Assembly (NCBI RefSeq): GCF_001882345.1
Contig: NZ_MINL01000001.1
Span: 62,001-126,000 of the forward strand
DNA length: 64,000 bases
Source of the DNA: Halomonas sp. QHL1
GTDB taxonomy: Bacteria; Pseudomonadota; Gammaproteobacteria; Pseudomonadales; Halomonadaceae
Direction of reading: 5' to 3'
This document shows positions 27,908-35,478 of this stretch, piece after piece. The translations under genes and the position numbers were made by a program. The notes below the pieces were generated by a model. The model was not told the DNA's origin. It saw nothing but the letters and a program-made list of their open reading frames with translations, and ran no database searches. Position 1 is the stretch's first letter. Each line of letters begins with the position of its first letter.

Positions 27908-28842
27908 CAACTGTTTCCACGACGCGCCCTTCGCCATCTAAGGTGGCTTGGGTGGGCTTGGGTAAGCTGGGCTTGCCCATGGCCGCCAGAATTATCCAGG
28001 CAGGAACCGCGGTACAAGGATTTGACCTTTCCAGCGAGCGCCTCGCGTTGGCCGCAGCGTTAGGGGTCACGCCCCATCAGCAGCTTGCCAGTGCAGTGTC
28101 TGATTGTGACCTGGTGTTTGTCTCGATACCCGACGACCGCGCTTTAATCGGACTTTGCCTTGAAGCGGGCGAGCTGGTTCGCCACATGATGCCCGGCAGT
28201 ATCTTAGTCGAGACCAGTACGGTAAGTGTTGAAGCGTCTGCCCGAGTGACCGAAGCGGCCAAGGCTCATGGCATCTCGTATTTACGTAGCCCCGTGTCGG
28301 GGAACCCCGTGGCGGCTGAGGCAGGCACGCTTTCGGCGATGGTATCTGGCCCCCGCGATGCACTGGCAACCGCCAAACCCGTGTTCGAAGCCTTTACCAA
28401 AGCACAATATTGGCTGGGCGATGAAGAGCAGGCTCGGGTCGCCAAGCTGGCGATTAACCTGATGATTGCCGTTAGTGCCGGAATGATGAGTGAAGCGCTG
28501 ACCCTGGCGCGCAAAGGCAACATTGAATGGGACGCCATGTTGACGCTTATTTCCGACAGCGCGGTGGGTTCCCCGATGGTGAAGTACAAGGTGCCGCCAC
28601 TTTCCCAGCGCGATTTCACCTCGACCTTTTCCGCTGCCCAAATGGCCAAAGATCTCGATCTGATTCTTGATTGCGCCCACACCTCTGGGGTCACAACGCC
28701 CCTGGCCGCCCAAATGCGCGAATCCTATACCGCGCTTATCGCCACGGGCCATGGCGATGATGACTATATCGCTACCGTACACCACACCGAGCGACTTTCG
28801 GGGCTAGGTGAGCCGACACCCGCACCGCATAGGGGGCAATAA
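27904..28842 (+). CDS. NAD(P)-dependent beta-hydroxyacid dehydrogenase family protein
   Basis: A 312-aa member of the 3-hydroxyisobutyrate dehydrogenase/6-phosphogluconate dehydrogenase superfamily. The Rossmann start WVGLGKLGLPMAARIIQAG is near residue 16. The substrate loop is SPVSGNPVAAEAGTLSAMVSG, with the catalytic-lysine helix VAKLAINLMIAVSAGMMSEAL (K in ARVAKLAIN). Members oxidise 3-hydroxyisobutyrate, tartronate or related beta-hydroxyacids, and some reduce imines, so the role could be either oxidation or amine chemistry. It sits between the amidohydrolase and the dioxygenase in one operon. Confidence 0.85.
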   Translation: MTTVSTTRPSPSKVAWVGLGKLGLPMAARIIQAGTAVQGFDLSSERLALAAALGVTPHQQLASAVSDCDLVFVSIPDDRALIGLCLEAGELVRHMMPGSILVETSTVSVEASARVTEAAKAHGISYLRSPVSGNPVAAEAGTLSAMVSGPRDALATAKPVFEAFTKAQYWLGDEEQARVAKLAINLMIAVSAGMMSEALTLARKGNIEWDAMLTLISDSAVGSPMVKYKVPPLSQRDFTSTFSAAQMAKDLDLILDCAHTSGVTTPLAAQMRESYTALIATGHGDDDYIATVHHTERLSGLGEPTPAPHRGQ

Positions 28843-28843
28843 G

Positions 28844-29707
28844 ATGCGCAACCTGACGACTGACAATATCACCGCGGCGGTAATTGAAGATTTCTCTAAC
28901 TGTGAAGACGCACGGCTAAAGACGCTGCTCAATGGCTTGGTCAAACACCTGCACGCCTATCTGCGTGAAGTGCAACCCACTGAGCAAGAGTGGACCCAGT
29001 CGATTGAGTTTCTGACCCGCACGGGGCAAATGTGCGATGACGAACGCCAAGAGTTCATTCTGCTTTCTGACACCCTTGGTGTGACCATGTTGGTGGATGC
29101 CATCAACCACTCAAACAGTGACCCGAACATTACCGAAAGTACCGTATTGGGGCCTTTTTATGTGGCGGACCCTCCCCAAGCGAATCAAGGGGATGCCATT
29201 AACTGGGGGGTTGAAGGGGAGCCGCTATTCGTTGAAGGCCACGTGCACGATGCCCAGGGTAAGCCATTGGCAAATGTCACTATTGATGTATGGCAGTCGG
29301 ACAGTGAAGGTTTTTACGACGTCCAAAAGCCCGAGCTTGAAGGCGCTTCATTGCGTGCTCGCTTCCATACCGATAGCCAAGGCGGTTACGCCTTCTGGAC
29401 CGTCACCCCTTCGCCTTATCCGATCCCAACAGACGGGCCAGTCGGCAAAATGCTCGACATTACCGGGCGGCATCCTTATCGCCCGGCGCATGTGCATTTC
29501 ATGCTGATGGCGCCGGGGTACGAAACCTTGGTCACCCAAATCTTCGCTGAAGACGACCCCTACCTTGATTCGGATGCGGTATTTGGTGTGAAGGATTCAC
29601 TGGTGAAGACGTTTGCTCAGCAACCAGCAGGGCAAGCGCCCGATGGTCGGCAGATGGAAACGCCTTACCGCTATTTTCATTACGACTTCGGCTTAAAGAC
29701 GGCCTGA
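28844..29707 (+). CDS. hydroxyquinol 1,2-dioxygenase (intradiol)
   Basis: A 287-aa non-haem Fe(III) intradiol dioxygenase, predicted to cleave 1,2,4-trihydroxybenzene to maleylacetate. The N-terminal helical dimerisation domain (residues 1-100) is followed by the catalytic beta core. Iron ligands by alignment are Y158 (EGFYDVQ), Y192 (PYPIPTDGPVG), H216 and H218 (RPAHVHF). The stretch STVLGPFYV and the partner maleylacetate reductase favour hydroxyquinol over catechol. The ATG at 28844 follows AGGGGG; the frame upstream of it overlaps the previous gene and is not used. Confidence 0.9.
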   Translation: MRNLTTDNITAAVIEDFSNCEDARLKTLLNGLVKHLHAYLREVQPTEQEWTQSIEFLTRTGQMCDDERQEFILLSDTLGVTMLVDAINHSNSDPNITESTVLGPFYVADPPQANQGDAINWGVEGEPLFVEGHVHDAQGKPLANVTIDVWQSDSEGFYDVQKPELEGASLRARFHTDSQGGYAFWTVTPSPYPIPTDGPVGKMLDITGRHPYRPAHVHFMLMAPGYETLVTQIFAEDDPYLDSDAVFGVKDSLVKTFAQQPAGQAPDGRQMETPYRYFHYDFGLKTA

Positions 29708-29766
29708 GCGACTCAACCTGAACGTCCGGCTCGAACTGAGCTGGTTAAACCGAAAGAGGAAACGAC

Positions 29767-30357
29767 ATGACAACGATCGATCAAACCGCTATCGCAACGC
29801 TATTTACTGAAGCACGTACCCACAACGTTTGGCAGGATCGTGACGTTAGCGAGGAAACGCTGCGCGAGCTGTATAACCTAATGCATTACGGCCCCACCTC
29901 GATGAATTGTCAGCCAGCGCGGATTCTGTTCCTGACCACAGATGAGGCCAAAGAGCGCCTGAAATCCGCTCTAATGCCAGGCAATCAGGAAAAAACCATG
30001 AAGGCACCGGTGGTTGCCGTGCTTGGTTTCGACACAGAGTTCTATGAGCATCTGCCGCGCATGTTCGCCCATAACAAAGACGCAAAATCGCTGTTCGAAG
30101 GAAAACCTGATTTTATTCATTCTACTGCATTTCGTAATAGCTCCATTCAAGGTGGCTATCTCATTTTAGCGGCTCGCGCACTAGGGTTGGACGCCGGCCC
30201 TATGTCCGGCTTCAACAATGCGGCCGTGGATGAAGAGTTCTTCCCAGATGGCAAAGTGAAGAGCAATTTTCTGTGTAACTTAGGCTATGGCGATGCGAGC
30301 GCATTGTTCCCTCGAGGCGACCGCTTCTCCTTCGATGAAGTGTGCAAAGTGATGTAG
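29767..30357 (+). CDS. nitroreductase-family reductase (RutE-like, malonic semialdehyde reductase type)
   Basis: A 196-aa FMN-dependent oxidoreductase. TEARTHNVWQDRDV and LMHYGPTSMNCQPARI match the RutE/HadB subgroup, annotated as malonic semialdehyde reductases in pyrimidine breakdown. Other features are the KAPVVAVLGFD strand and FRNSSIQGGYLILAARALGLDAGPMSGF. No other rut genes are near. In this operon it could reduce an aldehyde, a quinone (hydroxy-benzoquinone back to hydroxyquinol) or a nitro group; none can be chosen from sequence. It is last in the operon and followed by a strong terminator. Confidence 0.83.
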   Translation: MTTIDQTAIATLFTEARTHNVWQDRDVSEETLRELYNLMHYGPTSMNCQPARILFLTTDEAKERLKSALMPGNQEKTMKAPVVAVLGFDTEFYEHLPRMFAHNKDAKSLFEGKPDFIHSTAFRNSSIQGGYLILAARALGLDAGPMSGFNNAAVDEEFFPDGKVKSNFLCNLGYGDASALFPRGDRFSFDEVCKVM

Positions 30358-30393
30358 AAATTTATGGCAAAGGCTTGCTTGTATGCCTAAACG

Positions 30394-30426
30394 AAAGGGG
30401 GCCGTGACTGTCATGGCCCCCTTTTT
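30394..30426 (+). terminator. rho-independent terminator of the nine-gene operon
   Basis: AAAGGGGGCC (30394-30403) pairs perfectly with GGCCCCCTTT (30415-30424), followed by more T. It marks the end of the unit beginning at 20723. Confidence 0.9.
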
Positions 30427-30478
30427 CGCTTGCATTGCAGCAAGGGGAGCCACGGCGTAAAACTAATGAGGCGTTGAG

Positions 30479-31216
30479 ATGGTTGTTGACTGGGTATTCG
30501 TGGCGTTAATGGTAGTTGCTGTGTTGCTGACTGGTATTTCCAAGTCAGGATTTGCCGGTGGGGTAGGGGTGGTGGCCGTGCCATTAATCTCGTTAAAGGC
30601 AAGCCCAACGTTTGCGGTCGCGGTGATGCTGCCGCTACTGATTGTAATGGATGTGTTTAGCCTTAAGGCGTGGTGGCACCAGCGGGTAGGCCGTCTATTG
30701 TGGCTTATGTTTCCGCCCGCGGTGCTAGGGGTGGTGGTGGGTTACTTCACCTATGGCTGGTTTGATGAAGCGCTGCTGACATTTCTGTTGGGGGTGTTTT
30801 CGGTACTGTTTGGCCTGTGGGGTTTATTCAAACCGCTACGTGGCAAATTAATGCCTGGCTGGGTAGGGCGCCTGTGTGGTGGCATTGCAGGATTTACCAG
30901 TTTTATTGCCCATGCGGGCGGGCCACCGCTGAATTTTTACCTACTGCAATGCCAACTGACCAAACAGCAATTCCTAGGGACTGCAGTGGTTTTTCTGGCC
31001 ATTACTAACCTGGTGAAGCTGGTTCCCTACACCCTACTGGGCTTGGTTAACATTGATAACTTGACCATAGCGCTGCTGCTGATGCCTGTTGCATGGCTGG
31101 GGGTTCGGTTGGGGCTGGTTATTCAAAAACGCATCAATGGCGAGCTATTTTTCCGGGTGATTCTTTGCCTGCTTATTCTGCTGGGTATCCGCTTAATCAT
31201 GGACGGTATAGGCTGA
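30479..31216 (+). CDS. TSUP (TauE/SafE) family membrane permease
   Basis: A 245-aa protein with about eight helices. The first repeat motif is ISKSGFAGGVGVVAVPLI near residue 20 and the second IAHAGGPPLNFYLLQ near 143. It differs from the other TSUP protein (8845-9642) in having the Ser-Gly-Phe-Ala/Pro-Pro-Leu variant. It lies after the terminator of the catabolic operon and before the HTH-SBP regulator, so a link with that pathway (export of an acidic intermediate or uptake of a related acid) is possible but not shown. Confidence 0.82.
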   Translation: MVVDWVFVALMVVAVLLTGISKSGFAGGVGVVAVPLISLKASPTFAVAVMLPLLIVMDVFSLKAWWHQRVGRLLWLMFPPAVLGVVVGYFTYGWFDEALLTFLLGVFSVLFGLWGLFKPLRGKLMPGWVGRLCGGIAGFTSFIAHAGGPPLNFYLLQCQLTKQQFLGTAVVFLAITNLVKLVPYTLLGLVNIDNLTIALLLMPVAWLGVRLGLVIQKRINGELFFRVILCLLILLGIRLIMDGIG

Positions 31217-31287
31217 CACTTAATGGTAAACTTTTTTTATAGCTGTTCTTTTTTTTAATAGCAGCCCCATCGCGAAAAGTGTTTACC

Positions 31288-31297
31288 ACCACGTTGG
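31288..31297 (+). promoter_or_regulatory. ACCANNTTGG box before the HTH-SBP regulator gene
   Basis: ACCACGTTGG lies 35 bases before the start codon and shares the ACCANNTTGG pattern with 20600 and 34183; possible autoregulatory site. Confidence 0.2.
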
Positions 31298-31331
31298 CGG
31301 CCTGATGGTTTGGTGATGTGTTGGAGTTGTC

Positions 31332-33113
31332 ATGAGAGAAGGTCGTGCTGAGATAAACGAAACAAACCCAGAAGGGCCTTACGATAAGCTATCGCAAATG
31401 CCCTCCTCCAAAATCTCGAACACAGAGTTCGCACGATTTATCGACTTCATTGAAAAATTTGAAGATGAAACTGAAAGTTCGCTCTCTATGGCGCTTGGCT
31501 ATCGTGAGATGCGTATGTTGCTGCACGTCATGCGTAACCACCTTGCGGGTAGGTTAACCACCCCCACGTCTCTAGCCGATGCGTCTGGCCTCACCTACGG
31601 TACGGCAAAGCGCGGCATCGAGAGTATCATACAGCGCGGTTTGCTTATCTCGCGCCCACGAACTAAGTCGGGTAAGACGGTTTCGTTGCATCCTTCCCCT
31701 CAAATGATCCAGGAGTGGGAAAGCTACATCGAGCGTATTAAAGGACTCCTTGGGCCGTTGTTCGGTATAGACCCAACATCAGATTCAGCCAGTAAGATCT
31801 TTCTGGGTATGACGTCATCTGAACGGGTGATATCGACCCCGGCAGTGTTGTCTGCGCGGCTTGAGCTTAAGGGTGGATTACGTGTGTTAGCGCATGCTGA
31901 CCCAACGTTCATGGCCATGCATAACCTTAAACGTCAGTTGGAGTCGATCTTTGGGTTGGAAATACGTAACAAGGCAAGGTCAATCGATAGTCTGTTAGAT
32001 GAGATTCTAAACAATGCTCGTTTAGCTAAGTCGCGCTACGACGTAGTGGCCTGTGACTTACCCTGGTTTGGTGAGTTAGCGGCGGATGGTGTTCTGATGC
32101 CACTTGATGCATTAATCAAACGCGATGATTATGATTTCTCTGATTTTCATCCAATGGCTATTCAGAGCTCAGGGTATGCGGGCAGTCAGTACGGTATACC
32201 CGTTCAAACAACGCCAGAATTACTCTGCTATCGTCAGGATGTTTTCGAGGCGATGCAGTTGACGCCTCCAACCACAACAGAAGCGCTTGTCAAAGTTGCT
32301 AGACAGCTACATGAACCTGCCAAAGGGCGTTACGGCATCGCTTGGAATGCAGCGAGAGGCACACCCCTCGGGCATACCTTTAGTTTTCTTATGGCGAAGT
32401 TCGGTCAGCCGCTCCTTAATCTACCGAGTTGTCAGGGAGGTTATGACTTTCAGCAAGCCAGAGGCGAGCAGCTACGTCCTATGTTTCAGTCAGATGCCGC
32501 TTATAGGGCCTGCGAATATATGCTGGATATACTGAAATATTCACCGCCTAATATCCTCAGTATGTCTTGGTACGAGCGTGCACAGTCTTATGCATCGGGT
32601 GAAACCAGTATGGCCTACTGCTACACGCTACTCGCCCCGCTGTTTGAGTTGAATCGGCACTCACCTGCTTATGGCAATACTAGCTATCTTCCCCATCCTG
32701 TTGGAAATCATGGCCGTGCCATAACCCCAATAGGAGGTTATGCACTCGCCATTCCCGCTAACTTAGCACCAGAGCGTGTTGAGGCAGTGTGGACGGCTTT
32801 ACGGCATCTGACATCTGCAAACATGTCCAAGCTCTACATTATGAATGGCAGCCTAGTGACGCCCCGTTTCAGTGTTAGCCAAGATCCTGAAGTCTCTGCC
32901 TTATCCCCACTCATAAAAATTGTCGACGATATGGCACAAAAGGATATTTTACAGGCTTGGCCACGCCCCCCCGTGCCAGGAATTACCGACCTTATTAGTA
33001 TCGCAGGCAATGAGATATTCGAGGTGCTAGATGGTAGGCGCTCGATTAAGAAAGCCTTGTCGATCGCCCAGGAACGCGCGGACAAAGTGATGCGAGACAA
33101 AGGGCATTATTGA
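31332..33113 (+). CDS. one-component regulator: winged HTH fused to a family-1 solute-binding protein
   Basis: A 593-aa protein without signal peptide or membrane helix. Residues 55-125 form a MarR-like winged helix (YREMRMLLHVMRNHLAG, TSLADASGLTYGTAKRGIES with the recognition helix, and the wing RPRTKSGKTVSLHP). Residues 180-560 are an SBP_bac_1 (MalE-like) fold: GGLRVLAHADPTF, YDVVACDLPWFGELAADGVLMPLDALI, GSQYGIPVQTTPELLCYRQDVFEAM, GRYGIAWNAARGTPLGHTF and ITPIGGYALAIPANL. This implies a cytoplasmic transcription factor that binds a small solute with a transporter-type domain, like SgrR in layout but with a different SBP family. It is placed next to the hydroxyquinol operon. GGAG precedes the ATG by 5 bases. 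Confidence 0.85.
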   Translation: MREGRAEINETNPEGPYDKLSQMPSSKISNTEFARFIDFIEKFEDETESSLSMALGYREMRMLLHVMRNHLAGRLTTPTSLADASGLTYGTAKRGIESIIQRGLLISRPRTKSGKTVSLHPSPQMIQEWESYIERIKGLLGPLFGIDPTSDSASKIFLGMTSSERVISTPAVLSARLELKGGLRVLAHADPTFMAMHNLKRQLESIFGLEIRNKARSIDSLLDEILNNARLAKSRYDVVACDLPWFGELAADGVLMPLDALIKRDDYDFSDFHPMAIQSSGYAGSQYGIPVQTTPELLCYRQDVFEAMQLTPPTTTEALVKVARQLHEPAKGRYGIAWNAARGTPLGHTFSFLMAKFGQPLLNLPSCQGGYDFQQARGEQLRPMFQSDAAYRACEYMLDILKYSPPNILSMSWYERAQSYASGETSMAYCYTLLAPLFELNRHSPAYGNTSYLPHPVGNHGRAITPIGGYALAIPANLAPERVEAVWTALRHLTSANMSKLYIMNGSLVTPRFSVSQDPEVSALSPLIKIVDDMAQKDILQAWPRPPVPGITDLISIAGNEIFEVLDGRRSIKKALSIAQERADKVMRDKGHY

Positions 33114-33144
33114 GTGAGGCGCGAACAGTAAGGAGTGTGCATAA

Positions 33145-33171
33145 CCCCATGCCTGAAAGACAGGCATGGGG
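33145..33171. terminator. hairpin between convergent regulator and SDR genes
   Basis: CCCCATGCCTG (33145-33155) pairs perfectly with CAGGCATGGGG (33161-33171) around AAAGA. No real T run on either side, so termination is uncertain, but the position between convergent stops fits. Confidence 0.55.
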
Positions 33172-33180
33172 GAGTGCCTG

Positions 33181-33984
33181 TTACTGCATGATCATACCGC
33201 CATCGATCATCAGCAGTTGGCCTGTCATATAATCGGATTCTGCGCTGGCCAAGAAAGACGCGGTGCCGACCACATCTTCAGGGTAGGAGTAACGCTTCAT
33301 AAGAATCATCTTCTCCGCCAGCTCATCCATCGACTGCCCCTGCTTATCGAACTTGCCGATGCTGACCAAGTCTTTGTCGAGCTGCTCCCAAAGCTCAGTG
33401 CGTACGACGCCAGGACCATAGCCATTAACGGTAATATTGTGGTCTACCAAGGCTTTAGCGCCACCATTAATCATGGCGAGCACGGCGTGCTTGCTGCAGG
33501 AATAAGGGACCACGTCATCAAAAGCCTGACGCGATAGAATTGAGCCAACGTTAATGATTTTGTAAGGCCCGTTATCTTTGCCCTGATTGATCATCTGCTT
33601 AGCGGCTTCCTGCATGCCGAGTAGGCACCCTAACGCGTTAACATCCATGATCTGATGCCAGTTTTCCTCGGTAATATCCAGGAACATTAATGGCTTGTTA
33701 ATACCCGCATTATTGACCATCACGTTCAAGCTACCAAAGGCATCAACCGTTGCTTTAACCGCGGCCTGCACTTCGGCACGGTCGGTGACGTTGAGTTTGA
33801 CCGCAATGGCGTCGCCGCCGTTTGCTTTGATGCGCGCAGCGACTTCCTCGCACCCTTCAATATTGATATCTGCTACGCACACCTTGGCGCCTTGAGCCGC
33901 ATAGTGTTCGGCAACGGCGGCGCCCATGCCACGTGCAGCGCCTGTAATTAAGCAGTTTTTACCTTTGAGTCGAGTGTTGTCCAT
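33181..33984 (-). CDS. short-chain dehydrogenase/reductase
   Basis: A 267-aa classical SDR. The cofactor motif is TGAARGMGAAV near residue 15; the acidic Asp-Ile after the second strand (CVADIN) favours NAD over NADP. NNAG is present as VNNAGIN, the catalytic Ser is in NVGSILSRQ, and Tyr/Lys are in YSCSKHAV. The C-terminus MTGQLLMIDGGM is typical of 3-hydroxyacid or polyol dehydrogenases. It is divergent from the BKACE gene across a 394-base gap, which suggests that the SDR forms the beta-keto acid the BKACE cleaves. Exact substrate unknown. Confidence 0.87.
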   Translation of the reverse strand: MDNTRLKGKNCLITGAARGMGAAVAEHYAAQGAKVCVADINIEGCEEVAARIKANGGDAIAVKLNVTDRAEVQAAVKATVDAFGSLNVMVNNAGINKPLMFLDITEENWHQIMDVNALGCLLGMQEAAKQMINQGKDNGPYKIINVGSILSRQAFDDVVPYSCSKHAVLAMINGGAKALVDHNITVNGYGPGVVRTELWEQLDKDLVSIGKFDKQGQSMDELAEKMILMKRYSYPEDVVGTASFLASAESDYMTGQLLMIDGGMIMQ

Positions 33985-34164
33985 GAGGTCACCTTAGAAA
34001 TCTTATTGTGGGTCTCTCTCCGCCACCAAGATAAATAGTCTTTGTTGTTGGACGTAGGGAGTCTGCGTTAACAAGGGCATCCGTCGTTTATCCTGCATTG
34101 CTAATGACAGATTTATAACCTTGTGATGGCATATTCTCGGTATGTAACACAGGCAATGACAGGT

Positions 34165-34194
34165 TGGTCAGTCGTTAATATGACCAGATTGGAC
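34165..34194. promoter_or_regulatory. operator-like inverted repeat in the SDR/BKACE divergent gap
   Basis: TGGTCA (34165-34170) and TGACCA (34181-34186) are inverted with a 10-base spacer, centres 16 bases apart. Overlapping the right arm, ACCAGATTGG (34183-34192) is the third copy of the box also seen at 20600 and 31288. The rest of the 33985-34378 gap is AT-rich with no other clear signal. Confidence 0.4.
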
Positions 34195-34378
34195 GTTTCT
34201 ACGGGCACTGCGTTATGGGAAGGGATATAGCTAGTGTTTAATATCAGCTTTATAGCTTTAGTTTAAATAACAGCGTTTTACTATTTCAGGTTCTCGCCCA
34301 GTGAAAGTTCCTGAAAGTGGGTTTGATGCTAAAAACTTCAAGGCTATTTATTTGCAATAAGAACAAAGAGAGGTGTCT

Positions 34379-35221
34379 ATGTCTCAGCCCTGTATTATCT
34401 GTGTCGCTATCACCGGCAGCCTGCCGCGCAAAGAGAACAATCCTGCCGTGCCGATTACGGTTGAAGAGCAGATTGAAAGTACCCAGGCGGCTTTTGAAGC
34501 GGGCGCGACTATCGCTCATTGCCATGTGCGTAACGATGATCAAACACCCTCATCAGACCCGGAAAAGTTTGGCCGCTTGATGGAAGGGCTCAAGAAACAC
34601 TGTCCCGGTATGATTATTCAGCTCTCAACCGGCGGCCGCTCTGGCGCAGGTGAGGCGCGTGGCGGGATGCTGTCGCTTAAACCCGACATGGCCAGTCTGT
34701 CGGTAGGCTCGAACAACTTCCCGAATCGTGTTTACGAGAACCCTCCTGAGTTGGTGGAGTGGCTTGCCGATGAGATGCTTAAGTACGACATTAAGCCTGA
34801 GATCGAGGCGTTTGATCTGTCGCATATTCACCAAGCGGTGACTCTTTCGAAGCAAGGCAAGCTAAAGACGCCGCTCTACGTGCAGTTTGTCATGGGTGTT
34901 AAAAATTCTATGCCAGCGGACAAACCCACTTTTGATTTCTATATCGAGACGCTCAAGCGACTAGCACCGGATGCACAATGGTGCGGTGCAGGCATTGGTG
35001 CCAATCAATACCTGCTTAACGAGTGGTCGATTGCGGCGGGCGGTCATACACGCACCGGACTTGAAGATAACGTGCGCCTGGACAGCAATACTCTGGCGCC
35101 CTCAAACGCTGCATTAGTTGAGCGTACCGTTGCGTTGTGCGAAAAGTACAGCCGCCCGGTAGCGACGTGGAAACAAGCGCGTGAAATATTGGGGCTTCAA
35201 ATGAATGGTAGCCAAAGGTAA
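34379..35221 (+). CDS. BKACE family beta-keto acid cleavage enzyme (DUF849)
   Basis: A 280-aa zinc-dependent enzyme of the BKACE family. It would condense a beta-keto acid with acetyl-CoA and release acetoacetate and a new acyl-CoA. Zinc and substrate motifs are AHCHVRNDD near residue 46, STGGRSGAG, EIEAFDLSHIHQA, VQFVMGV and RTGLEDNVRL. The ATG at 34379 has GAGAGG 5 bases before; a GTG two codons earlier overlaps that site. A second BKACE (carnitine pathway, 48331-49224) is only moderately similar, so this one probably has another substrate. Divergent from an SDR. Confidence 0.87.
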   Translation: MSQPCIICVAITGSLPRKENNPAVPITVEEQIESTQAAFEAGATIAHCHVRNDDQTPSSDPEKFGRLMEGLKKHCPGMIIQLSTGGRSGAGEARGGMLSLKPDMASLSVGSNNFPNRVYENPPELVEWLADEMLKYDIKPEIEAFDLSHIHQAVTLSKQGKLKTPLYVQFVMGVKNSMPADKPTFDFYIETLKRLAPDAQWCGAGIGANQYLLNEWSIAAGGHTRTGLEDNVRLDSNTLAPSNAALVERTVALCEKYSRPVATWKQAREILGLQMNGSQR

Positions 35222-35394
35222 ACACTACTAATACTTGGAGGTGCACCTTGCTATTCAGTAAATCAGTCAGCCAAGACGTACTATTAATCACAACCGAGTC
35301 AGAAAATTACAAGTCCAGTACACTTCAGGCTACAAGATAAAAGATCGTATATGTCTTAACTTGTACGAATCTTGGTTATAAGCTTTGTGGAAAA

Positions 35395-35429
35395 ACTACT
35401 TAAACGCCCCACTGCAATAGTGGGGCGTT
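35395..35429 (-). terminator. terminator of the acetamidase gene (minus strand)
   Basis: AACGCCCCACT (35403-35413) pairs perfectly with AGTGGGGCGTT (35419-35429). On the minus strand it is followed by TTTAAGTAGTTTTT, so it serves the acetamidase/formamidase gene. Confidence 0.65.
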
Positions 35430-35478
35430 AGTGGTGTTACACCTTAGCTCTGAACTAAAAGCTTATTGCTTGGCATAT

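Noticed and set aside
28282..28785. Minus-strand frame of 167 codons inside the HIBDH-like gene
   Set aside because: Antisense shadow without ribosome site or recognisable motif.
29767..30357. Assigning the RutE-like gene to pyrimidine degradation (rut)
   Set aside because: No rutA-D or rutG genes are nearby; only the subfamily resemblance supports it.
31235..31265. T-rich stretch after the TSUP gene as a terminator
   Set aside because: Two T runs are present but only a weak imperfect stem (GCTGTT/AATAGC) can form, so it was not called.
34302..34318. Short direct repeat TGAAAGT twice before the BKACE gene
   Set aside because: Only seven bases, close spacing, and AT-rich surroundings; too likely by chance to call an operator.
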